Shown in pieces: positions 46,305 to 55,314 of a stretch of DNA of 64,000 nt (positions within the stretch are counted from its first letter, which is position 1; the number at the start of each line of letters is the position of its first letter). The stretch lies in the NCBI GenBank assembly GCA_963921935.1, contig OY998181.1, forward strand, positions 137,229,423 to 137,293,422. Direction: 5' to 3'. The position numbers and the translations under genes are program-made. Source of the stretch: Galeruca laticollis (taxonomy: Eukaryota > Arthropoda > Insecta > Coleoptera > Chrysomelidae). The notes under the pieces are model-generated. The model made no database searches, was not told the origin of the DNA, and saw only the letters and a program-made list of their open reading frames with translations.

Positions 46305-49300
46305 CATGGGCGCCGCCAGAAAAATTTCTAGGGGGGGGCAAAAAAAATTACATGTATATTTTTTTTTATATTTAGTAAGCAACTTAAAACAACAAACTTT
46401 GGTCAAATCTTTGGTGTTTTAACAGAGCAATAAAAAAATAATCACACAAAAAATCACACAAACAAAACTTTTCTATTCTCATAGTAAATTTCTCTAAAAA
46501 CTTACTATAAAAATGTTAATTATTGTCAAACCTAAACATTATAAAAAAATTAAAAAACTAAACATAATATTCTTTAAACATATAAAACAAAAATGTAGAT
46601 ATTATTGTGTTCAATCTTATTACTACATAACAAAATGGTAAAATAATGATTAAAATCCTAATCTAAGAAAAAAGAAAAGACAAATTTTAACCTTCTTCGA
46701 TCTTGAGCAAATTTATCGAGTACTGTTTCGATAAATTGTGTTTTATCATTTTCAATTTTTTTCCTATGTAGACTCAGTATACATAAACCAGCTAAGCGAT
46801 TCTCGGCCATCGTTGACCTTAACCAAGTTTTAACCCTTCTTAAAGTGCTAAAGGAGCGTTCAATTGAACATGTAGTAGGTGGTAGGGAAAGAAAAACTTT
46901 TATTGCATTAGCAATTGCCGGAAAAAAAGTACATTCTTCAGTTAATAGTGAAACAAAATCTATATCCTCAGGAGCACTTTTCTTTTTCCACATATCTTTC
47001 CACGTCAAACACTCTGCCTCAAAATTTTCGAAGTTGTAATGTTTAATTATTTTTTTAATAATTTCCGCGTTTATATTTGAAGCATGAGATGGATGCAGAT
47101 TTGCTAAGGAGAAAGCAGTACTTGTATCTTCGGAAAATCTTGTTGTTAATGAGCTAATTAAGGAATCTAAGTATGGATTAAAAATAGATATTCTAAAATA
47201 TGTTTCAGGTGAGTCTGCTTGGACATTAGATCTCATGGTTTGGCGCTGAGTTATTCTAGGTGTTTTAAGTTCAATATCAAATATATTTCCGTATTCCAGA
47301 CACTTTTTAAATATTTCTGCAAAAATTAAATTTGGATTTTCCCTTTCCCTTTGAAAAACTTGTATTAACTCATTAATATGTCTTTTTACAGAAAGGAGAT
47401 TTGTAGATACTCCCTGTAAAGCATTAGTTACCGGTTCTAATTGCGAAGAATATTTTGAAATTATGGTGAGACAAATTAAGAAACTTGGTTCTGATGTAGA
47501 GCAGAACAGCTGATGTGCTTTTTGTCTAGTCTGGTTATTAAAGTTGTTATCTATTGAAATGTTTTTTAGGGTTTCTTTTATAGCCACAAAATTTTCTGAA
47601 AATATTCTTATTGATTTATATTTTGCTGACCATCTTGTGTCTGATAAAAGTGGAATATTGGTCACTAATGACCTTCGCTTTGGACTTTCTCTAAAAAATT
47701 TGATAACTTCTTTAATAATACCGATACTATTTTGAATTTGCGGAACTGAATTTAGGTCATTTACAGCAATATTTAGCCGGTGTGATGAACAGTGAAAAAA
47801 TTGTGCTTTAGGATATACATTTCTAATTAATTTTTGGACCCCGTTTTCCTTTCCCGCCATAGTAGAGCACCCATCAAAACCTAATCCTACTAGCTTATCC
47901 AAATTTAGTCCGCAGTCTCTGGCAAATGTTAACAGCGCATCAGATATTGCTTGAGCTGACATTGATTTTAATGCTACAAAACCCAAGAATTCCTCTTTCA
48001 CTATATTTCTTTTATCGACATATCTAACTCCGATAGATAATTGTTCAACCCCGCCAATATCTGCTGTTTCATCTGCTAACAGGGAAAACGCGTTACAGTT
48101 GTTTACTTCACTTACAATTTTATTTTTTATCACTTCACCACATATTTCAATAATTTCATTTTGACACATGTGGGATGTATATTTTGCATTTTTTCCACAG
48201 GTATTTAGATGTTCTTCTAATATTTTGTCACCACATTCCACTCTAAACCTAATAAGATCTTCGAAATTACCCTCATGGGACTCCTTGCCTCGAAGAGCGA
48301 TGTCGTGCATTCCGCAAAATAATATAGAAGAAATAATAGGAATCAACTTTTTTCTGTTACTTTCTACTAATAATCGATCATGCGAATTTATTTGTTCGGC
48401 TACAGTACTGGTTTTTCCAGACATTGATTTAATAAAATTTGACGATTGAAATATAGAATTTTTATGCCAAACGCGTTTTTCATGCGATTTTGCACATTCA
48501 TGCAGATCTTTGTATTTTGTAAATTCTTTTTTTATAAAAGCCCCTTGAAATCCTCTCTGTACTACTGGTGTAAAAACAACGCAATATTTGCAGAGAGCCC
48601 CTTTTAACTTTTTTGAATAAACCATCCAGTTGTAAGTTTGCATCCATTCCATCCTAAATGCCCTCTTTCCTTCAGCAACATCACTTTTAAATTTATAGTT
48701 AGAAAACGGTTTAAAAGGGTTAATTAAGAGGTTATACCTAGTCTCATCGCTTATGTTAATCATCGAAATAAAATTTCCCAAATCAAATTTTTCACATTCG
48801 ATTGTTGGTTCTGATGATTCGTAGCTGAAAGCTGACTGCATATTTTCTGAATTATTACAGGAAGTACTGGCAAACGCCACTGGTAATTGGTTTGATTCTG
48901 TATTAGAATTATTTAACTCAATTTTTTTTTTCGTGTGTTGCAAGGAATCATCACTAGAGTCCTCAGACACAGGACCTTTCGTTTTAATTAAAAACTTTCT
49001 AATGTCCATAGCCTAACAATAAAACTTACCAATAAAATACAGGTCTATTCTTCACTTTGCACAAAAACGTAAAATTTTTTGTATTAAAAACAAATTTAAA
49101 TCATCACAGAAAAATTGCGAGAACCGGCTTTTTTTGTTCGATTACTGTTCGTACTGAATGTACTCAACTTAGTGGCATAAAGTAAAGTACACCCCCGAAC
49201 CACAGCATATAGAACACACAGCAGAGACTCTTACTTGGCGGGAACAGAATGCGCAGCTATTCGCGCATACACGCCCTTCGGGATAAAATCTCTCAGATCA

Positions 49301-49616
49301 GTGACGAGAATGCAGAAGGAGCTAGTCGTAACCATTGTCGTACGTACTTGGGTGTCTTTTAATCGTTAGTTATAAAAATTCAGATTAGTTTGACTTAGTA
49401 TTTGATTTTTGAGTGTTAAAACAGTTCTTTGTTCTTTTTCTTATTTTAGTTAGTTAGTGTCGTTGAGATTTTTATATTAATTCTGAAGTACCGTTGTTTT
49501 GTTAAACTGACTATAATGGGCCGTTCTTGTGCCGCGAAATATTTTATATACACACTGTTTAATTCTCCAGGGGGGGGGCAGTTGCCCCCTCTTGCCCTCC
49601 CCTCACGGCGCCCATG
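46305..49616 (-). mobile_element. hAT element B, complete (3312 bp)
   Basis: The CATGGGCGCCG / CGGCGCCCATG tips are bounded by the perfect 8-bp duplication GCTGTGAT (46297-46304 and 49617-49624). Next to each tip is a poly-G tract (AGGGGGGGGC at 46331; CCAGGGGGGGGGC near 49569). It contains one uninterrupted transposase gene. It is inserted in the non-LTR copy 46047-53261. Confidence 0.92.
46658..49009 (-). CDS. Intact hAT transposase (783 aa, TTF-type zinc finger, DUF4371)
   Basis: The protein would cut and paste element B in the nucleus. It begins MDIRKFLIKTKGPVSEDSSD, with an acidic serine-rich leader of about 90 residues. Residues about 100-190 are a TTF-type finger (FRMEWMQTYNWMVYSKKLKG; CKYCVVF; HECAKSHEKRVWH). 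The RNase H-like core has SLLADETADIGG (first D), LGFDGCSTMAG (second D), FFHCSSHRLNIAV and LLSDTRWSAKYKSI. The dimerisation domain (FLSLPPTTCSIERSFSTLRR, about 700-720) is near the C-terminus. The length is normal for this branch and there are no stops. An upstream ATG is not needed, since the acidic start fits the family. Closest type: ZMYM/KIAA1586-like hAT. Confidence 0.93.
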   Translation of the reverse strand: MDIRKFLIKTKGPVSEDSSDDSLQHTKKKIELNNSNTESNQLPVAFASTSCNNSENMQSAFSYESSEPTIECEKFDLGNFISMINISDETRYNLLINPFKPFSNYKFKSDVAEGKRAFRMEWMQTYNWMVYSKKLKGALCKYCVVFTPVVQRGFQGAFIKKEFTKYKDLHECAKSHEKRVWHKNSIFQSSNFIKSMSGKTSTVAEQINSHDRLLVESNRKKLIPIISSILFCGMHDIALRGKESHEGNFEDLIRFRVECGDKILEEHLNTCGKNAKYTSHMCQNEIIEICGEVIKNKIVSEVNNCNAFSLLADETADIGGVEQLSIGVRYVDKRNIVKEEFLGFVALKSMSAQAISDALLTFARDCGLNLDKLVGLGFDGCSTMAGKENGVQKLIRNVYPKAQFFHCSSHRLNIAVNDLNSVPQIQNSIGIIKEVIKFFRESPKRRSLVTNIPLLSDTRWSAKYKSIRIFSENFVAIKETLKNISIDNNFNNQTRQKAHQLFCSTSEPSFLICLTIISKYSSQLEPVTNALQGVSTNLLSVKRHINELIQVFQRERENPNLIFAEIFKKCLEYGNIFDIELKTPRITQRQTMRSNVQADSPETYFRISIFNPYLDSLISSLTTRFSEDTSTAFSLANLHPSHASNINAEIIKKIIKHYNFENFEAECLTWKDMWKKKSAPEDIDFVSLLTEECTFFPAIANAIKVFLSLPPTTCSIERSFSTLRRVKTWLRSTMAENRLAGLCILSLHRKKIENDKTQFIETVLDKFAQDRRRLKFVFSFFLD

Positions 49617-50121
49617 GCTGTGATTTCATTTCTTGGACAATATCGGCGTCGTTGTAGAGTGCTTTTAATTCGATATTGGTTCTGATCTTATACTGGTTTG
49701 TGGTGATGTCATGGTGACGTTCAAAGCGTCTGAGCTTTTCTTCGTTTGCTTTGGTCACGGTCCACGTTTCGCATCTATATGTTATTACAGGTCTGACGAT
49801 GGATTTATAGATTTTGATCTTTGAACTTGTGAGATGTTTTGATTTTATGAGCTTATTCAGTGCAAATAGACAGCGGTTTGCAGATTGGATTCTGTCTTTT
49901 ATTTCTTCGGTAACATCGTTGTCCGCTGTGATTACGGCCCCCAGATACTTAAAACGTTGTACTCTTTCGAAATTAAGGGTGTTGATCGTCACATTTTGTC
50001 CTATTCTGTCTCTTCGTGTCGTTCTATTTATACACATATATTTCGTCTTCTCTTCATTAATCTTCAGCCCTACTTCACTTGTTGCTCTTTCCACCTTGTT
50101 GAAAATGTCTTTCGTGTATAG

Positions 50122-52803
50122 CAGCGGTTCCCAAACTTTTTTGATGGCGTACCACCTAATATGAAGTCTTCCTTTCATGTACCACCAGTATAAAAATGAT
50201 TAATCATCATTCCATTGCCAACATAGTAAAGTTTGTAAATAACAATTAAAAAAAAACATTTAGCCTTTTAAGTACTTTACTTTAAAACAATGTTTATTTA
50301 GTTCTTTGCAGTTAGTTGTAAATAAATTAGTTAAAATTAAACTTTTCATAGTTATAACCAATGCTTATTTTGAAATAAAAATTAGGATGAAAGAATATAA
50401 ATAAACTTTAAGGTGTAGAACAAAACTGTATTTGGAAAACAATACAACAAATTCAAACATAAGTACACACAAGTTAATGAGAAGGATGAGCTTGTAGCGA
50501 TTTGCTTAAAGTTGCAATGTCTGGTTTTATTGGGCTTAGCTTCAAACGCAAGTCATTTTCAACACAAGCCAGCCTATTTCTGTATTTGTTTTTAAGGTAA
50601 CAAAGAGAAGAAAACGCAGCTTCACATAAGTAGGATGTTGAAAATGGGAGTAAAAACTTGACTGCTCGGTTGGCGATTTCACCGTAGTCTTGGCGTCGTT
50701 GAATCCAAAAGTCAATCAGGGTAGCTTTATCAAAAACTTCCTTCAAATCTGAGTCACAATTTAAGTCGAACAGTTGATCTTTTTCGGCTAATGAGAGATT
50801 CTCTGGGATTGTCATTTTCTTAATGTCACTAAACGGGGTTTTCATCCACAAATGTTCTTTATAGTTTTCTGGGAAGTAAATGCTCAAGTTTTCCTTCAAA
50901 ATGTTACAATGGTCACTGATATCACTAAGAACTGTCTTACTAAGTGAAAGCTCATTTTCTTCAACAAAAGTGCTGAGAGAAGGAAAAAACGAAACCTTGC
51001 TTTTCTTGGCTTCATCATCTGCAAAGGTGATTTTTTGTTTCAAGGCATTAATTTTGTCACACACTCGAAACGGGGTATTAGAAGTACCTTGAAAACTCAT
51101 GTTCACATCATTGAGTTTTGAAAAAATGTCAGCTAAGTAAGCCAGTCGACACAGCCATAGTTCATCAGTAAAACGACTTCGTAGCTCAAAATCAGAATCT
51201 GTTAAAAAAATCAATATCTCGTGACGTAACTCAAAAACGCGAGTCAGCATCTTTCCTCTTGAAAGCCACCTAACTTCTGTGTGGAGCAGTAGTTGTTTAT
51301 GAATACTGTCCATTTCTTGACATAAGTTGTGAAAAAGGCGTGAATTCAAGGCTCTGCTCTTAATAAAATTCACTGTCTTTACAGCCTCGTTCAAAACAGT
51401 TTTTAGTTGTGCTGGACAGCGTTTTGTTACAAGCGCTTCTCTGTGAAGGCTGCAGTGAATATGTTGTGCCTCCGGAGCTTCTTTTTTTATTTTAGTTACC
51501 AATCCACTATGAGCTCCTGTCATGGCTCTCGCACCATCCGTGCATATACCAACACATTTCTTCCAATCCATTCCATTCCTGAGCACAAATTCATTTACTT
51601 TATAAAATATGTCTTCTCCAGTAGTATGAGCTGAAAGAGTTTCACAAAATAACATATCTTCACCAACTGAGTATTTTTCTTCATAGCGAACATAACATAA
51701 CAGTTGAGCCAAATTTGCGACATCTGTTGTTTCGTCCACTTGTATCGCAAAGTATTTACTACTGTTCACTTTCTTGAGTAAAATGTCTTTTACATTTAAA
51801 GCCATATTAGATATTCTTCTTGAAACAGTATTATCAGACAAGGAAACCACATCGAGCTGTTTTCCCTCTTTATCACCTATAATTGTGGAAACAAGGTCTT
51901 TAGCTGCTGGCAAAATTAGAGTCTCTCCAATAGTATGAGGTTTTAGTTCTTGTGCTATTCTCAGACTAACCTTGTATGAAGCTTCAACAGCCCTAGTGTT
52001 TAACCCCGTAAATGAAGTGATTGCTCCTTTATTCACTTTTAACTCACACTCCTTCCGTTTAAAAAACTCTAATGGCTTGTTTATGAGATTGATATGCTTT
52101 GTATTAAAATGACGCAATAAAAGTGATGGTTTCATCGAATGATTTGACAAAGTTTCTAAACAAATGACACATTGTGGAACAGGTTCACTGAAATTTCCAG
52201 TATGAGTAAAACCAAACGATAAATACTTCTCATCATATTTACGTTTACCTGATTTCTTTTTGTTTTCACAAGTTCGTAACAAAGGCGTAGAAGTAGAGGA
52301 ACAGCTTGGTTGCTCAGCATCTGTTCCTGCTGCAATAGGCTTTTCTTGTTCCGGTGACAAAGTTCTTTGCTTTTTAGAACTACTACACGTAGATCTTACC
52401 AAAAACTTATCCATTTCAATTCGACAGCTAACACTTACCAACAATGTTATTCTCACTGACTGATAGACACAAACTCTATATAAACAACAACACTTCAAAC
52501 TGCAGGTTAGGTTTTCTACGGAGCTACGTAGTAGATAGTGCTCGCTGAGATGACAGACAGGCGACTGGGACTGGCTGACTGGCATCTGGCACAACACAAT
52601 AACAAATCGCGCGGCCTTGAACGGCTTTACTCCCCTCCACGCCCTCACAATCTTTCCCACTCCGACTGTCACCCCTCCATCCGCTGCTCGCTCACCCTCA
52701 CGCTACTAGTAGAGTATACCAATTTTCGAACTTCACTCGCGTACCACCAGCAACGTTCCCGCGTACCACCAGTGGTACGCGTACCACAGTTTGGGAACCG
52801 TTG
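50122..52803 (-). mobile_element. hAT element C, complete (2682 bp)
   Basis: CAGCGGTTCCCAAACT at the left and AGTTTGGGAACCGTTG at the right are inverted with one mismatch, and GTGTATAG is duplicated (50114-50121 and 52804-52811). The motif GCGTACCACC is repeated near both ends (about 50150, 50178, 52738, 52762). The element lies within the same non-LTR copy as element B, directly after its YADD box. Confidence 0.92.
50474..52414 (-). CDS. Intact hAT transposase (646 aa, BED-type finger; ZBED5/SCAND3-like)
   Basis: I place the start at 52414 (MDKFLVRSTCSSSKKQRTL). The frame stays open 86 codons further upstream, but that stretch lacks family features and leads toward the TIR. A BED-like C-x2-C...H-x4-H finger (CVICLETLSNHSM...LLRHFNTKHIN) comes first. 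The core follows: FAIQVDETTDVANLAQLL (first D), GICTDGARAMTG (second D), HCSLHREAL and HTEVRWLSRGKML. The C-terminal dimerisation region is FLLPFSTSYLCEAAFSSLCY with NKYRNRL. No stop or frameshift. Related proteins have been domesticated in vertebrates, but here TIRs and a duplication show a plain transposon. Confidence 0.93.
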   Translation of the reverse strand: MDKFLVRSTCSSSKKQRTLSPEQEKPIAAGTDAEQPSCSSTSTPLLRTCENKKKSGKRKYDEKYLSFGFTHTGNFSEPVPQCVICLETLSNHSMKPSLLLRHFNTKHINLINKPLEFFKRKECELKVNKGAITSFTGLNTRAVEASYKVSLRIAQELKPHTIGETLILPAAKDLVSTIIGDKEGKQLDVVSLSDNTVSRRISNMALNVKDILLKKVNSSKYFAIQVDETTDVANLAQLLCYVRYEEKYSVGEDMLFCETLSAHTTGEDIFYKVNEFVLRNGMDWKKCVGICTDGARAMTGAHSGLVTKIKKEAPEAQHIHCSLHREALVTKRCPAQLKTVLNEAVKTVNFIKSRALNSRLFHNLCQEMDSIHKQLLLHTEVRWLSRGKMLTRVFELRHEILIFLTDSDFELRSRFTDELWLCRLAYLADIFSKLNDVNMSFQGTSNTPFRVCDKINALKQKITFADDEAKKSKVSFFPSLSTFVEENELSLSKTVLSDISDHCNILKENLSIYFPENYKEHLWMKTPFSDIKKMTIPENLSLAEKDQLFDLNCDSDLKEVFDKATLIDFWIQRRQDYGEIANRAVKFLLPFSTSYLCEAAFSSLCYLKNKYRNRLACVENDLRLKLSPIKPDIATLSKSLQAHPSH

Positions 52804-53261
52804 GTGTATAGGATGGAGTCTCCAACGAGATCTATGTCATCTGCATATGCGAGTAACAGCTTGGGACCTTGAACCGATAGCAATTCTGTTTTTATTTCGG
52901 CCGACCTCATGGCTTTCTCTAATACAAGGTTAAAAAGTAGTGGAGATAACGCATCACCCTGTTTAAGTCCACTGTTGATTTCAAAGCTGCCAGACAGTTT
53001 ATTATTTACACGTACTTTAGATATTCCACCCTCCATACAGACTTTGGTCATCCGAATGAGTTTCTTTGGTATTGAGAACTCCGCCATGGCATTCCATACT
53101 TGGGTTCTTTCTACGCTATCATATGCCTGTCGAAAGTCTATGAAAAGATTGTGTATGGGTCTGTTATACTCCCATCCCTTTTCTAGATGTTGTCTCAGCG
53201 TGAATAGTTGATCTATTGTTGATCTGTTTGCCCTAAACCCGGCTTGATATTCGCCTAGGAC

Positions 53262-53790
53262 ATTGAACTCGCTTCGATGAGTGTAAACTGATGAGTGAAA
53301 AACTAACTTTGTTGTTGAGCGTTGAGCTCGATTCGATGAGTGTGTAACTAACTTTGTTGTTGAGCATTGCGCTCGATTCGATGAGTGAAAAAAACTAACT
53401 TTGTTGTTGAGCGTTGCGCTCGTTTCGATGAGTGTGAAAAACTAACTTTGCTGTTGAGCGTTGAGCTCGATTCGATGAGTGTGTAACTTTGATGTTGAGC
53501 GTTGCGCTCGATTCGATGAGTTAAAAACTAACTTTGCTGTTGAGCATTGCGCTCGATTCGATGAGTTAAAAACTAACTTTGCTGTTGAGCGTTGCGCTCG
53601 ATTCGATGAGTGTGTAACTTTTATGTTGAGAGTTGCGCTCGATTCGATGAGTTAAAAACTAACTTTGCTGTTGAGCATTGCGCTCGATTCGATGAGTTAA
53701 AAACTAACTTTGCTGTTGAGAGTTGCGCTCGATTCGATGAGTTAAAAACTAACTTTGTTGTTGAGCATTGCGCTCGATTCGATGAGTGTG
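53262..53790. repeat. Minisatellite of ~45-55-bp units beside the N gene
   Basis: About a dozen units of AACTAACTTTGTTGTTGAGC-GTTGCGCTCGATTCGATGAG follow each other. The array continues the piece at 45960-46046; the non-LTR insertion split it. Its right end supplies the last codons of the N reading frame. Confidence 0.8.
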
Positions 53791-54591
53791 GAACTCTGCT
53801 CTAAACCAATCTAGAATGTCAATTTTGTCATTCATTGCATCGTATGCTTCCAACTCTCTTGATAAATCATCTGCAGCAACATAATCAGAACCTACTTTTG
53901 CCATCAATCCATATTCAAGGAAGATTTTAATTCTGAAGTCTTCTTTAATCATTGAAGAACGAAAGGCAGCCTCCTGAAACCTGAATAATGTTTCTAAAGT
54001 TGAGGAATTTTTGGAATTAATTATGTCATCCATCTCTGCCATAAAGTACAAATTCAATTTTCTGCATCCATCAGTTAGAGAAGGGATGTTTCTCGGAATC
54101 AGAGATGCGAAACAATTCAGGACCATGAATACTGGCACTATGCCAATTACATCTAATGGTATCGGTCCCTTATAATAGTGAGGATATGCATGTAGTATGG
54201 CTATACACACTTCGGGAAACGCTGACGCAATGCGTGACATCGTTACAACAGATCTAGAATTTGTGGCAGGTAGCTTATCCTGAATGTTGTAGGTTCTCTT
54301 TAAGGTCTGAATGTTTTGTATTACTTCAGTTTTTGAGTACTGGAGCATTTTTGTGACATTAGTTCCCCTGCTTAGATAGAGTCCTACTAAAGTTGGCATG
54401 TCTTTGTCTGCGCTACTCTTGGCTTGAATCTGATTTCGGATGGTCAAAGGATCAAATCCCTGATAAGCGTAATCATCCAGGAAGTTTGGGTTAGCAGTGA
54501 GGAAACCAGTAACAACCTTGTCAATGTCAACAGAAACAAATTCTGGAGGAGGATTTACACAGGCATTTTGATAACTATGACTTTTGTCGAC
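53749..54591 (-). CDS. Endogenous viral element: phenuivirus-like nucleocapsid (N)
   Basis: A frame of 280 codons without a stop resembles phlebovirus-type nucleocapsid proteins in length and layout. Features seen: an N-terminal helical arm, the motif AYQGFD (54451-54468), a basic patch with TRGTN-like spacing (LSRGTNVTKML), TMSRIAS, and a helical C-terminal half. In viruses such proteins bind genomic RNA. No in-frame ATG is found at the expected start; the upstream stop is at 54592-54594, and a nearby ATG (about 54564) is in another frame. The final dozen or so codons come from the minisatellite. It lies inside hAT-A, away from any other viral gene. Family-level assignment is from pattern recognition only. 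Confidence 0.72.
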   Translation of the reverse strand, partial: VDKSHSYQNACVNPPPEFVSVDIDKVVTGFLTANPNFLDDYAYQGFDPLTIRNQIQAKSSADKDMPTLVGLYLSRGTNVTKMLQYSKTEVIQNIQTLKRTYNIQDKLPATNSRSVVTMSRIASAFPEVCIAILHAYPHYYKGPIPLDVIGIVPVFMVLNCFASLIPRNIPSLTDGCRKLNLYFMAEMDDIINSKNSSTLETLFRFQEAAFRSSMIKEDFRIKIFLEYGLMAKVGSDYVAADDLSRELEAYDAMNDKIDILDWFRAEFHTHRIERNAQQQS

Positions 54592-54639
54592 TTATCTAAA
54601 ACTGCTATTTTACTCTTCTAAACTTGCAATGAATCAATT

Positions 54640-55100
54640 TTTTTGTTGCCCGTCACTGTGCTTCCACTTTCCTATTTTCACATAACGTATCACTTCAGAC
54701 ATTTGGTCAATATGTGAAATGTCAGGCGTGCTATCAAACAATACCAAAATATTTCGCTGATTTAATTTCGTTGACAAGCTTAGTTTTCACATGGTTTGAT
54801 AGAACATTAATAAATTCATTCTGTATATCTGGCGACAAATATGATACTTTTGAAGTTTTATCTTCCTCCAATTTCATCATGTGTTCTTCCAACACTACAC
54901 CATACTTTGACAATAGTTTTACCAATGCCTTCATTTTTAGAGTCTTGTCCTTCATCATGTCCACGAAACGCCAAGTTTAGTTCAGCCAGAAATAAATTTA
55001 TATCCAGTAATCTAGTCAAAAGATGCTTCCACTTCTGTTTTTCTGTATCCATCAATTGCAAAGCTGCATCATCTATTGTTTTATTCAATTTTAGTCAAAC
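54640..55100 (-). pseudogene. hAT-A transposase, N-terminal part
   Basis: The minus strand shows KQKWKHLLTRLLDINLFLAE, LNLAFRGHDEG, LLSKYGVVLEEHMMKLEE and VSYLSPDIQNEFINVLSN. Then KSAKYFGIVFDSTPDISHID carries the first catalytic D, and SEVIRYVKIGKWKHS is followed by loss of similarity near 54640. This joins in order to the part at 45535. Two frame changes are visible near 54960 and 54730. Confidence 0.83.
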
Positions 55101-55314
55101 GTCAAAGATCGCGAGTATGGGACGGGGAATCCCCGAATAGAGCTGAGCTAGTGCTAGTGGAGGAATCTCCGAAAAATAAATTTTTGTGCTAGCGATTTAT
55201 TTTTGTTTGTTTGTACATTGTTCTTAAAGTTGAGAGACCGGGTGGGTGTCACCCCAAAAAAGGTGGTACCCGGTGCTAACCGCCGCCCCCCTTTGCTACG
55301 CCATTGTACGTGCT

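Larger units (their letters stand above)
46047..53261 (-). mobile_element. 5'-truncated non-LTR retrotransposon, interrupted by two hAT elements
   Basis: A 14-bp duplication ATTGAACTCGCTTC (46033-46046 and 53262-53275) flanks the insertion. The minus-strand 3' end is a short (GAA)n tail at 46047-46056, the normal sign of target-primed reverse transcription in some clades. Coding pieces on the minus strand: 53261-52812 (QAGFRANRSTIDQLF; FIDFRQAYDSVERTQ with motif-A D; INSGLKQGDALSPLLFNL; LLAYADDIDLVGDS with YADD), 50113-49625 (SEVGLKINEEKTKYMC; FKYLGAVITADND; YKSIVRPVITYRCETW) and 46296-46057 (terminal tail). Only the hAT inserts break the catalytic boxes apart. Confidence 0.85.
44016..55306 (-). 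mobile_element. hAT element A, 11.3 kb including nested insertions
   Basis: CAGTGGCGTAGC (44016-44027) and GCTACGCCATTG (ending 55306) are the inverted tips, flanked by the perfect 8-bp duplication TACGTGCT (44008-44015 and 55307-55314). The inner ends also match (GTGTCACCCC near 44060 and 55246). Its transposase is split: C-terminal parts at 44188-45535 and N-terminal parts at 54640-55100. Everything between is later insertion: palindromic MITE, minisatellite, N gene, and a non-LTR copy with two complete hAT elements. Confidence 0.88.

Noticed and set aside
52415..52672. 86-codon N-terminal extension of the hAT-C transposase
   Set aside because: It contains no conserved domain and lies between the TIR and the natural start MDKFLVRS.
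52538..52933. 131-codon plus-strand frame across the right end of hAT-C
   Set aside because: It crosses a transposon boundary and has no family features.
53276..53790. Second array with CRISPR-like spacing
   Set aside because: Same reason: a simple minisatellite without spacers.
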